Source of the DNA: Paenibacillus sp. HB172176 | GTDB taxonomy: Bacteria; Bacillota; Bacilli; Paenibacillales; Paenibacillaceae | Length of the DNA stretch: 64,000 nucleotides | Direction of reading: 5' to 3' | Assembly: GCF_011947265.1 (NCBI RefSeq) | Contig: NZ_JAATHD010000002.1 | Coordinates: forward strand, 186,001 to 250,000 | Shown here: in pieces, positions 8,332 through 15,792 of the stretch | Layout: each line of letters starts with the position of its first letter | How positions within the stretch are numbered: position 1 is the first letter of the stretch | Program-made: the position numbers and the translations under genes | Notes under the pieces: generated by a model | The model's database searches: none | What the model was told of the DNA's origin: nothing | What the model saw: only the letters and a program-made list of their open reading frames with translations

Positions 8332-9474
8332 CTATCCATTGCTCATTCCCGCCTTTCGCTTCAATCGAAATTTTGACAGCATCTCTCCTCCGATCAAGCA
8401 GATCAGAATCATGCCCTGCAGCATAAGCGAGATGGACGAAGGCAATCCGATGGTCTGCACGCTGAAGCCGCCAACGATTAATCCGCCTACGAAGATTGAA
8501 GTGACAACCATCGCCCACGGATTCAGCTTCGCCAGCCAGGCGACGATAATGGCGGTATAGCCATAGCCTGGAGAGATGCCGTACATTAACCGGTGCGCCA
8601 CGCCGGACACCTCGCTCATTCCCGCAAGCCCGGCCAGCCCTCCGCTAATCATCATAACAAGCAGGATATGCCTGTTGATGCGAATGCCTCCATACCTCGC
8701 CGCATTCGGATTGGCGCCCAGCACCTTCATCTCATAGCCCCATCGCGTCTTGGCGAACAAGAAGGCAAAGACGGCGACGGCAGCCAAGGCGAAGAGGAGA
8801 CCAACATGCAAGCGGGAGCTTCCGAAGGTCAGCAACTGCTGATCCAGTGAGAAGATCGGCGTTCCCGGGAAGTTGAAGCCCTTCGGATCGCGCCATGGAC
8901 CGTAGACCAGATAGTCCAGAAGCAGCAGCGCGATATAATTGAGCATCAGGGAGGATATAAGCTCATTGACTCCGAAGTACGTTCGCGGAACGGCCGTCAG
9001 CAAGCCCCATACCGCTCCCGCCGCCATTCCCGCGATCATCATGACGGGTATGTACAGCTCGCCGGGCAGGTTTGGCAAATAGATTGTCACAGCAGTCGCC
9101 GCAATCGCGCCCGCGACCAGCTGCCCTTCCGCGCCGATATTCCAGATCGAGATGCGATAAGCGACCGCGACGCCAAGTCCGCAAAGCAAGAGCGGTATTG
9201 CCTTCACCAATGTTTCGCTAATGCCGAAGGACGACCCGAAGGCGCCTTGCAGCATTTTTCCGTAGACTGTCAAAGGATTCATGCCGTTCAAAGCGATAAA
9301 CACAGCGCAGATCAGCAACGCGACCGCGATCGAAGCAAGCGGCATCCACCAGCCTCCGCCCTTCTTCAGCGGATCATAGTGCAGACTGAATGGCATAACA
9401 GCTCTTCGCAACCGCCCGAAAGCACCATTTTCAAGCGTATGAGGGGGCAATTCCGTCGATATTTCCCGCTTCAT
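8332..9474 (-). CDS. nupP: ABC transporter permease, purine nucleoside importer (NupP/YufP type)
   Basis: 380 aa. An N-terminal cytoplasmic stretch of about 45 residues precedes the hydrophobic core; IWNIGAEGQLVAGAI near residue 115 is the conserved permease motif of this family, and GYGYTAIIVAWLAKLNPWAM marks the C-terminal half. Its ATG overlaps the TGA of the ATPase gene (ATGA at 9474-9471), so the two are translationally coupled. First of the two membrane subunits of the nucleoside importer. Confidence 0.87.
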   Translation of the reverse strand: MKREISTELPPHTLENGAFGRLRRAVMPFSLHYDPLKKGGGWWMPLASIAVALLICAVFIALNGMNPLTVYGKMLQGAFGSSFGISETLVKAIPLLLCGLGVAVAYRISIWNIGAEGQLVAGAIAATAVTIYLPNLPGELYIPVMMIAGMAAGAVWGLLTAVPRTYFGVNELISSLMLNYIALLLLDYLVYGPWRDPKGFNFPGTPIFSLDQQLLTFGSSRLHVGLLFALAAVAVFAFLFAKTRWGYEMKVLGANPNAARYGGIRINRHILLVMMISGGLAGLAGMSEVSGVAHRLMYGISPGYGYTAIIVAWLAKLNPWAMVVTSIFVGGLIVGGFSVQTIGLPSSISLMLQGMILICLIGGEMLSKFRLKRKAGMSNG

Positions 9475-11003
9475 GCCATGGCCTCCTCCGCTTCATTCAA
9501 TCCCGCCATCAAACGGCCGATTCGCTCCTTGTCCGCTTCTCTGCGCGATGCTTCTCCCGCCAATTCGCCGTTGTACAAGACAAGTATGCGATCCGATAAC
9601 AGCATGATTTCATCCAGATCCTCGGAGATGAGGAGAATTCCGGCAGAGCCGTCTCTGAGCGCGACGAGATGCCGATGCACAGCTTCCGCAGCGCCTACAT
9701 CAAGACCTTGCGTGGGGTGAACCGCGACCATCAGCTTCGGCTGCTGATCGATCTCTCTGGCTAGCAGGAGCTTCTGCTGATTGCCGCCGGAGAGCTGCCT
9801 TACCGCACCGCTCTGATCGATCGCGCGGATATCGAATTGCTCAAGGAGCCCGTTCGACCATTTCGCGTTGCTTCGCTTTCGCAGCAGCCCGTACCGGAAA
9901 CGCTCCTTTCCGCGATAGGACTTCAGCATAAGATTGTCCACAATCCCCAGATCTCCGGCGAGTCCGCTCTTCATCCGATCCTCCGGAATATGAGCCATTC
10001 CGCGATCGATAAGCGCTCTGATGCTTGCGCCATCCGCATTCTTGCCTTCATAGACCATGCTTCCGCCCGACCATGGACGGAGACCCGTCAGCGCTTCCGC
10101 GAGCTCCTTCTGTCCATTGCCCGCAACGCCGGCGACACCTACAATCTCGCCGGCCCTAACGCTAAAGCTTATTCGCTTCAATGCGAGATGGCCCTGATCG
10201 GATTTCACCTCCATATGTGCCGCTTCCATCATCGTTCGCCCCGGCGATCCCGAATTCACGGTCACGCCTTCACCCGGCTCCCTGCCGATCATCAGCTCCG
10301 CGAGCTGCCTCGCATTCGTATCCGCGCAATTGACCGATGCAATCATCCTTCCTCTGCGCATGACCGAGATGCGATCCGCAACCGCCATGACTTCCTTCAG
10401 CTTATGCGTTGTGATCACCATAGTTTTGCCTGCCTTCTTCAGCTCTCTGAGCGTGTGGAACAGCATGTCGGCTTCGCCGGGCGCAAGCACGGAGGTCGGT
10501 TCGTCCAGCAAAATAATTTCCGCCCCGCGATACAAGGTTTTCACGATTTCCACCCGCTGCTGCTCGCCTGCGGACAAGGTCCAGATCGGCATGTCCAGAC
10601 AGACTGACAACCCGTATCGATCGCAAATCCCGGACACCTGCGCCAGCTTTCGCTTGCGCCAGGCAGAGCCTCGCCACCATTCGTTTTTTTCGCCAAGTAT
10701 GATATTCTCCAGCGCAGTCAGTGTCGGCACCAGGCGAAAATTCTGATGCACCATTCCAATGCCGTGACGATGGGCGTCCTTGGGCGAACGAATTCGGCAT
10801 GCTTTTCCGAATAACGAGATATCGCCTTCATCCGCGCGATAGATACCCGATAGAAGACTCATAACGGTGCTCTTTCCCGCGCCGTTTTCTCCCAGCAAAG
10901 CATGAATCTCTCCTTTGCGCACCGAGAAATCGACATGATCATTCGCGAAAGCTTTTCCGAATTTTTTGACAATTCCAGTCATTTCAATCGCCATATGGGA
11001 CAT
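9471..11003 (-). CDS. nupO: ABC transporter ATPase with two nucleotide-binding domains (NupO/YufO type)
   Basis: 510 aa, two ABC domains in one chain. Domain 1: Walker A GENGAGKST at 38-46, signature LSAGEQQR, Walker B IILLDEPTS. Domain 2: the Walker A position reads GVAGNGQKE and lacks GKS, signature LSGGNQQKL, and the Walker B region reads LMVAVHPTQGLDVGA without the catalytic Glu. A degenerate second site is normal in RbsA/YufO-type sugar and nucleoside importers. Start chosen at 11003 because AAGGAGGAGG lies just upstream. The gene sits between mocA and the permease genes, inserted between the pucB-like and pucC-like genes relative to B. subtilis order. Confidence 0.88.
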   Translation of the reverse strand: MSHMAIEMTGIVKKFGKAFANDHVDFSVRKGEIHALLGENGAGKSTVMSLLSGIYRADEGDISLFGKACRIRSPKDAHRHGIGMVHQNFRLVPTLTALENIILGEKNEWWRGSAWRKRKLAQVSGICDRYGLSVCLDMPIWTLSAGEQQRVEIVKTLYRGAEIILLDEPTSVLAPGEADMLFHTLRELKKAGKTMVITTHKLKEVMAVADRISVMRRGRMIASVNCADTNARQLAELMIGREPGEGVTVNSGSPGRTMMEAAHMEVKSDQGHLALKRISFSVRAGEIVGVAGVAGNGQKELAEALTGLRPWSGGSMVYEGKNADGASIRALIDRGMAHIPEDRMKSGLAGDLGIVDNLMLKSYRGKERFRYGLLRKRSNAKWSNGLLEQFDIRAIDQSGAVRQLSGGNQQKLLLAREIDQQPKLMVAVHPTQGLDVGAAEAVHRHLVALRDGSAGILLISEDLDEIMLLSDRILVLYNGELAGEASRREADKERIGRLMAGLNEAEEAMA

Positions 11004-11026
11004 TTCGCCCTCCTCCTTCCGCAGCA

Positions 11027-11659
11027 TCACAACCATCCAGTCAAAGCTTTCAGCTCCGCTAACTCTTCCTCTGTATCAATATCCGCGAGCTCCAGTGGAT
11101 TGAAGGGCATTAGCGTTTCGCCGCGGAATCGGGACTGTCTCAGCAATTCTCTTGCGCCTTTGTCTCCTTCGAGCTTCATAAGCTCGGGGAATAAGGATGA
11201 CGCGATAAGAATCGGGGGCATGCTGCCGCCGCCGTCGTTGCTGGCGACATAATGAAGCGAGGGAGCCTTCGAGAAGCAAGCGATCAGTCGATTCAGATGC
11301 TCTCTTGTCACGAAGGGTTGATCGGCCAGCATTATAACAACCGCGTCGGCTCCACTGGCTGCCGCTGCACGCAGGCCGCTGCGAATCGAATGCGACATGC
11401 CCGCTTCCGCGTGCAAGGCTTTGACAACGGTCCGCTCCAGCTTCCCGGCTTCCGCCGAAGAGAGCGCATCAGTCAGCCATGCCGGTTCATCATCCTTCGT
11501 TACGATATAGACGCGATCCAGCTTCGAACGCAGAATCTCCCGCAAGGCAAGGCCGCCCAGCCAGCCTCCGTCATGAAGGGGAATTGAAAGCTTGCAGCGC
11601 CCCATGCGGCGGCTGCTCCCCGCGCCAAGATACAGTCCCGCTATGCCCGGCTTTCCCAT
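11027..11659 (-). CDS. pucB: MocA-type molybdenum cofactor cytidylyltransferase
   Basis: 210 aa nucleotidyltransferase of the MobA/MocA fold. N-terminal GLYLGAGSSRRMGRCKL (8-24) is the nucleotide-binding loop, with the usual Ala replaced by Gly; MLADQPFV near the middle is the Mg/substrate aspartate motif. It makes molybdopterin cytosine dinucleotide for molybdenum hydroxylases such as XDH. Start 11659 has GAGGAAGGG upstream; the coding region overlaps the end of the XdhC gene by 89 bases, so its start lies inside that gene. Equivalent to PucB in B. subtilis. Confidence 0.83.
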   Translation of the reverse strand: MGKPGIAGLYLGAGSSRRMGRCKLSIPLHDGGWLGGLALREILRSKLDRVYIVTKDDEPAWLTDALSSAEAGKLERTVVKALHAEAGMSHSIRSGLRAAAASGADAVVIMLADQPFVTREHLNRLIACFSKAPSLHYVASNDGGGSMPPILIASSLFPELMKLEGDKGARELLRQSRFRGETLMPFNPLELADIDTEEELAELKALTGWL

Positions 11660-12653
11660 GCGCAACCCTTCCTCTTCTCGCTTGTATAAGCTCGGCCATG
11701 ATACTGATGGCGATCTCCTCTGGTCCTTCGGCGCCAATGGGGAGCCCGACCGGATAGCGGAGGCCGCTCGCCGCCCATTCGCTCCTGACCTTAAGAGCTT
11801 CCACGACAAGCGAATCGGCAAGCAGCCTCTCTGTTCGGGAGCGCGAGCCCATAATCCCGACATAGCAAGGAGCCGCTGTCAGCGAAAGCCGCAGGAATTG
11901 CAAATCTCGCAAGAAATTATGGCTCATAATGACCACATAGTCCTCTCGTGAAAGTCGAAGCCGAGGCAACGATTCAGAGGGAAATCCAAGCTGCAAGGAG
12001 GCTCCGGGAAATCGCTTCTCCGTGCACAGCGCTTCGCGGAAATCCGTTACGGTTACACAAAAACCAGCCAGCAGAGCCAGTCTGTGTACGGGAAGCGAAT
12101 CGTCTCCCGCGCCGAACAGAATGAGCCGCGGCTTAGCCTCTATCCGAAGAGAGAGCTGCGAAGGCTCGCCCTCCGCCGGCGCCGTCCATAGCAGGCGATC
12201 GACAATCGGGGACGATGCTTCAGCCGGGGCGACCCTATAGAAGCAAGCATTCGCTCCCGCTTCAAAGCTGCGTATTAGCTGAATCGTTTCTCCCAGGCGA
12301 AGGCGATCGCATGCTTCTCTTAACGCTGCCATCAGCCCGCCAGTGAGCGGCTCCATCAGAATGCGAAGATACCCGCCGCAGCCGATATGCTCCCCCCAGG
12401 AGAGATCATCCTCCGAGCGCATATCGTATTCGATGAATTGAGAAGTATTCTGCTCGATGACATGCTCCGCGTATTGTTGCAGATCCGACTCCAGACAGCC
12501 CGGGCTAATCGCTCCGATTGTGCGGCCGTCGGCGCACAGCAGCATGAACGCGCCGCTTTTTCGATAGGCATGACCTTCAGCCGCGACGATCGTCGCAAGA
12601 GCGCCGGCCCCTTCTCTCCCGACGGCTTCAGTCAACACATCCATCGCATCCAT
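11571..12653 (-). CDS. pucA: XdhC/CoxI-family molybdenum hydroxylase maturation factor
   Basis: 360 aa. An N-terminal XdhC/CoxI domain (about 1-110, with GCLESDL near 90) precedes a Rossmann domain starting at RLILFGAGDDSLPV. Such proteins bind the sulfurated cofactor and insert it into XDH. RBS AAGGAGGGG before ATG 12653; the longer frame to 12719 would overlap the amidohydrolase gene. The C-terminal 25 or so residues go past the usual end of the family and are encoded in the region that overlaps mocA in another frame. Counterpart of B. subtilis PucA. Confidence 0.85.
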   Translation of the reverse strand: MDAMDVLTEAVGREGAGALATIVAAEGHAYRKSGAFMLLCADGRTIGAISPGCLESDLQQYAEHVIEQNTSQFIEYDMRSEDDLSWGEHIGCGGYLRILMEPLTGGLMAALREACDRLRLGETIQLIRSFEAGANACFYRVAPAEASSPIVDRLLWTAPAEGEPSQLSLRIEAKPRLILFGAGDDSLPVHRLALLAGFCVTVTDFREALCTEKRFPGASLQLGFPSESLPRLRLSREDYVVIMSHNFLRDLQFLRLSLTAAPCYVGIMGSRSRTERLLADSLVVEALKVRSEWAASGLRYPVGLPIGAEGPEEIAISIMAELIQARRGRVAHGKAGHSGTVSWRGEQPPHGALQAFNSPS

Positions 12654-12711
12654 GCCGCCACCCCCCTCCTTGGACTCATCCGTTCCTTCCCTTCCCCAGG
12701 CGGAGCCGGGC

Positions 12712-14037
12712 TTAGACAATCCGTTTCAGCAGCCGTTTGATGGAGCGGTCCGCTTCCTTGAGCACAGTGTTCTTGTCGATGGTCAGCAATTGCTTGTTCC
12801 TCATCACGAAGCGTCCGTCAATCATCACGGTATCGACATCGCCGCAGCCTGCCGAATATACGATTCTTGAGTAGGGATCGGTCTCGTAGGAGGGATACGC
12901 GTGGAATTCATCCAGGTCGAGAAGCATCAAATCCGCCTTCTTGCCCGATTCGATGCTTCCGATCTCCTCCTCAAGGCCGAGCACCTCGGCGCCTCCCATT
13001 GTCGCCATGCGAAGCACCGTTCGCGCATTCATCGCCGTTGGTCCATGCTTCGTCTTCTGAATAAGCGCCGTCATCCGCATCTCCGAGAACATATCGAGCG
13101 TATTGTTGCAAGGCGCGCCGTCCGAGCCGATCCCGACTCCGATTCGCTTCCGCAGAAGATCCGGAATCTCGGCAATGCCCGATGCCAGCTTCAGATTCGA
13201 GCCGGGGCAATGCGTCACCTTCACGCCGCGATCGCGAATAATTTCCTTCTCCTCCTCGCTTAGCCATACGCAATGGGCAAGAATGAGGTCTGGCGTCGCA
13301 AGGCCGATATGGTCCAGATAGACGACATTCCGCATCCCGCGTTCCTCCTCGACAAGGGCGATCTCCCCTCGATTCTCCGAGGCATGGGTATGCACTTTCA
13401 CTTGATAACGCTTCGACAGATCCCTTACACCGATCAACAGCTCCTCTGTACAGGACACAACAAAGCGGGGACAGAATGCGTACTGCAGTCGGCCGTTCGC
13501 TCTGCCGTGCCAAGCTTCCAGCAGATCAACGCTCTCCTGCAGGGAGCGCTCCGTCGATTCCAGCAGGCCCGGCGGCAAATCCCGGCCATGATCCATCATC
13601 ACCTTGCCCGACAAAGCTCTGATGCCGCTCTCTTCCATCGCGCGGAAGGCCGAGGCGGTATGCCTCACCGTCTCCATATCCAGTATGGTGGTCGTACCGC
13701 TTCTGATCAGCTCGCCGATTCCCAGCATGGCGGAGTAATAGACAGAATCATCATCATGGGCAGCCTCAAGCGGCCATATCCGCTCCTTCAGCCAATCCAG
13801 AAGCTCCAAATCATCCGCCCTGCCGCGGAACAAGGTCTGACAGAGATGAATATGGGTCTGCACGAAGCCTGGAAGCATGATCTTCCCCTCTGCATCGATG
13901 ATCTCATCGGCAGCCTCGTCGATCTCGGCTCCGACATGCGCGATTCGATCATCGACGATCAGCACGTCGCCTTCAATCACTTTTCCCTCCTCGTTCATCG
14001 TCATAATTCGGGCATTCTTGAACAATACGCTTGCCAT
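12712..14037 (-). CDS. Amidohydrolase-superfamily aminopurine deaminase (guanine / 8-oxoguanine / 5'-deoxyadenosine deaminase-like)
   Basis: 441 aa TIM-barrel metal hydrolase of the SsnA/MtaD/TrzN group. Metal ligands visible: His62-x-His64 (THIHLCQ), His216 or His218 (HTHAS), His255 (LAHC) and Asp306 (GSDGAP). Relatives deaminate guanine, 8-oxoguanine, 5'-deoxyadenosine, SAH/MTA or s-triazines. In this operon guanine to xanthine fits best: it would link nucleoside uptake to XDH, but motifs cannot separate guanine from 8-oxoguanine (which would give urate directly). Gap of 29 bases to the HIU hydrolase gene upstream; its end lies just before xdhC. Confidence 0.8.
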   Translation of the reverse strand: MASVLFKNARIMTMNEEGKVIEGDVLIVDDRIAHVGAEIDEAADEIIDAEGKIMLPGFVQTHIHLCQTLFRGRADDLELLDWLKERIWPLEAAHDDDSVYYSAMLGIGELIRSGTTTILDMETVRHTASAFRAMEESGIRALSGKVMMDHGRDLPPGLLESTERSLQESVDLLEAWHGRANGRLQYAFCPRFVVSCTEELLIGVRDLSKRYQVKVHTHASENRGEIALVEEERGMRNVVYLDHIGLATPDLILAHCVWLSEEEKEIIRDRGVKVTHCPGSNLKLASGIAEIPDLLRKRIGVGIGSDGAPCNNTLDMFSEMRMTALIQKTKHGPTAMNARTVLRMATMGGAEVLGLEEEIGSIESGKKADLMLLDLDEFHAYPSYETDPYSRIVYSAGCGDVDTVMIDGRFVMRNKQLLTIDKNTVLKEADRSIKRLLKRIV

Positions 14038-14066
14038 AGAAGCTCCCCTTCCCGAACCGCGCTGCG

Positions 14067-14420
14067 TCAGCTTCCCCGATACGTGCTGTAGCCCCCGGGC
14101 GCAAGGAGAAGCGGAACATGATAATGCTCATTGACTTCCCTCACCTTGAAGCCGATTGGAATCACATGCCATATCGACTCGCTATAGTCGCCCATCTTCT
14201 CGAAATAATCGCCGACTCGGAAGCGAAGCTCGTAATTGCCCGGAAGCATCGCTTCTCCCTCCAGCATCGGGCAATTCAATCTTCCGTCCTCATTCGTCAG
14301 CCTGCTGGCAAGCAGCACTGCGCTTCCTCCGCCTTCCGGCATGCGATACAATTCCAAGGCCAAGCCTCTCGCAGGCTTGCCGCAGACGGTGTCCAGCACA
14401 TGAGTGGTGATTTTCCCCAT
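14067..14420 (-). CDS. pucM: 5-hydroxyisourate hydrolase (transthyretin-like)
   Basis: 117 aa, the usual length. All family hallmarks are present: N-terminal ITTHVLDT with catalytic His7, NEDGRLNCP with Arg47, and the C-terminal tetrapeptide YRGS (114-117) that separates the enzyme from vertebrate transthyretin. It opens the ring of 5-hydroxyisourate to OHCU in the cytosol. Immediately follows the OHCU decarboxylase gene by 17 bases. Its presence shows that the cell makes 5-hydroxyisourate and hence must have a urate-oxidising activity. Confidence 0.95.
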   Translation of the reverse strand: MGKITTHVLDTVCGKPARGLALELYRMPEGGGSAVLLASRLTNEDGRLNCPMLEGEAMLPGNYELRFRVGDYFEKMGDYSESIWHVIPIGFKVREVNEHYHVPLLLAPGGYSTYRGS

Positions 14421-14437
14421 CCTTATGCCTCCAGTTC

Positions 14438-14956
14438 CTATGTCGCTTCCGTCCCGACTTCCCAGTCCAGATGCTCCAGTCTGAAGGAAGCGATCTTGAA
14501 CACCTCCTGCAGCGCATTGTGCAATTCGGTCTGTCTGTCACTTTTCATTCGCTTCTGCATGGAATCCGCAATCATATCGGCAGTCAAGCCTCGCACGGCG
14601 ATAATGAACGGAAATCCGAATTGTTCCCGATAAGCCAGATTCATCCTTTGGAAAATATAAGCCTCGTCACGCTCCAGCCTGTCAAGTCCGGCGCTTTGCT
14701 GTTCAACAAGGGACTCAGGCGTCATGCGAATCTTCGCGCCAAGCTCCGGATGGGCGTTCAGCAATTTCACCTGCTTCTCCTCGCCTGCCAAATTCACAAT
14801 CTTCATCATGGTCTCGAACATCTGCTCCTTCGATGAGAAAGGGCGGCTGCGCCAAGCCTCCTCCGCTATCCAAGGCGAACATTCAAATATGCTGCCGACA
14901 ATGCGAATGAAATCCTCGCGGCTCCAATCCTTCGTATCAAGCATGTACTCGTTCAT
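14438..14956 (-). CDS. 2-oxo-4-hydroxy-4-carboxy-5-ureidoimidazoline (OHCU) decarboxylase
   Basis: 172 aa. Conserved NAHPELG with catalytic His69, VEQQSAGL with Glu85 and FGFPFIIAVRG (113-123) define the family. It decarboxylates OHCU to S-allantoin. In B. subtilis this domain is fused to the front of uricase PucL; here it stands alone and no uricase domain follows, the next gene being HIU hydrolase. Start 14956 selected by GAGGGGGAT about seven bases upstream. The upstream aminotransferase-like gene stops 23 bases earlier. Confidence 0.93.
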   Translation of the reverse strand: MNEYMLDTKDWSREDFIRIVGSIFECSPWIAEEAWRSRPFSSKEQMFETMMKIVNLAGEEKQVKLLNAHPELGAKIRMTPESLVEQQSAGLDRLERDEAYIFQRMNLAYREQFGFPFIIAVRGLTADMIADSMQKRMKSDRQTELHNALQEVFKIASFRLEHLDWEVGTEAT

Positions 14957-14979
14957 GCTGCAATCCCCCTCGTTCAAGT

Positions 14980-15579
14980 CTATTCTTCGATGCATGTCTG
15001 ACTGCTTCGGCGAGTGCGCATTCTTGCGGCTGCCCGATCATTGTAAGTCATCAGCACTTGACCGCGGCCGCTCCCTGTTTCTCTATCCAGCTCCGAGATC
15101 ATCACATCGAGCAGCCAGTCATCCAGCGGCAATACGTCAAGAGGCTGCCTGTCGCTCCAATCCAAAGCGAGAATAATATCCAGCTCCTGACAGACGCTTC
15201 CAATCATCGGTATTTGCAATTTCGGAGTCATTGCCGGCTCCTCCTGCGTTAGAACAACCATGGATGGCTTTCGTTTTCTTAATTCATCTATGATTTCTTC
15301 TTGCGCGATCGGCCATTCTTGAGAGCTCTCCAGCACCATCATGTCGGCGCCGCAGCGCTCCATCCTATCCGCGAGGCATCGCGCTCTCGGACCGAAGATC
15401 GGAATGAATACGGATTCCGTAGGCCGAATGAATTTTGCGAGCATGGCTTCCACGGCGCGATCAGTCCATTCTTCGACACTGCAGCGCCACCTTCCATCCC
15501 CTTGAATCATAGGTTTGACACAAGCGGCAGGGACATTTCGCATTCCGTTCGCGTCGGAGGATAAACGAGGATCGTGCAT
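14980..15579 (-). CDS. Shortened class V aminotransferase-like protein (PucG-like), PLP lysine replaced
   Basis: 199 aa, about half a class V aminotransferase. I recognise the family core order: FGPRARCLADRMERCGADM (62-80), KPSMVVLTQEEPAMTPKLQIP, IGSVCQELDIILALD ending in Asp140 (the residue that holds the PLP ring nitrogen), PLDVLPLDDWLLDV, and NDRAAARM. Between LDV and NDRA the spacing equals that of PucG/alanine-glyoxylate aminotransferases, but the PLP lysine position reads Arg166 and the small domain is absent. Ureidoglycine-glyoxylate aminotransferase (PucG) belongs to purine degradation, so this looks like a decayed or repurposed PucG. It is first in the operon with a good RBS (GGAGGGG). 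The frame is open, so it is probably expressed. Alignment is by eye. Confidence 0.6.
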   Translation of the reverse strand: MHDPRLSSDANGMRNVPAACVKPMIQGDGRWRCSVEEWTDRAVEAMLAKFIRPTESVFIPIFGPRARCLADRMERCGADMMVLESSQEWPIAQEEIIDELRKRKPSMVVLTQEEPAMTPKLQIPMIGSVCQELDIILALDWSDRQPLDVLPLDDWLLDVMISELDRETGSGRGQVLMTYNDRAAARMRTRRSSQTCIEE

Positions 15580-15617
15580 AGGCTCCCCTCCAGATATGTC
15601 ATATATTCTAACATCAT

Positions 15618-15635
15618 ATAGGGATCTAACCCTAT
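15618..15635. promoter_or_regulatory. Inverted repeat over the purine operon start point
   Basis: Arms ATAGGG (15618-15623) and CCCTAT (15630-15635) with six bases between. The right arm touches the -10 box and the dyad covers the expected transcription start of the minus-strand purine operon, so it is a candidate repressor operator. Confidence 0.4.
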
Positions 15636-15662
15636 CATAAAAGGTTCGGCATTTTTTGTCAT
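15634..15662 (-). promoter_or_regulatory. Sigma-A promoter of the purine operon
   Basis: Minus strand: -35 ATGACA (15662-15657), 17-base spacer, -10 TATGAT (15639-15634). Transcription would begin near 15627, about 48 bases before the first start codon at 15579. Confidence 0.65.
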
Positions 15663-15702
15663 TGGATAAAATAGCTATAAATGAAAGGTCGATTGAGTCA
15701 TT

Positions 15703-15715
15703 TTAACCAAAAAAA
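15703..15715 (-). promoter_or_regulatory. PucR-box-like operator
   Basis: Minus-strand reading ends in TTGGTTAA preceded by five T residues; this matches the B. subtilis PucR box (WWWCNTTGGTTAA, as I recall it) at all but the C position. It lies about 40 bases upstream of the -35 box of the purine operon, a position suited to activation by PucR. Confidence 0.5.
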
Positions 15716-15792
15716 GAATGCTGACTCTCTTCCACAATCCTTCGCTTTGCGGTATTATGTTATATAAACTAACATAAAAAGAGGCGATCCCT

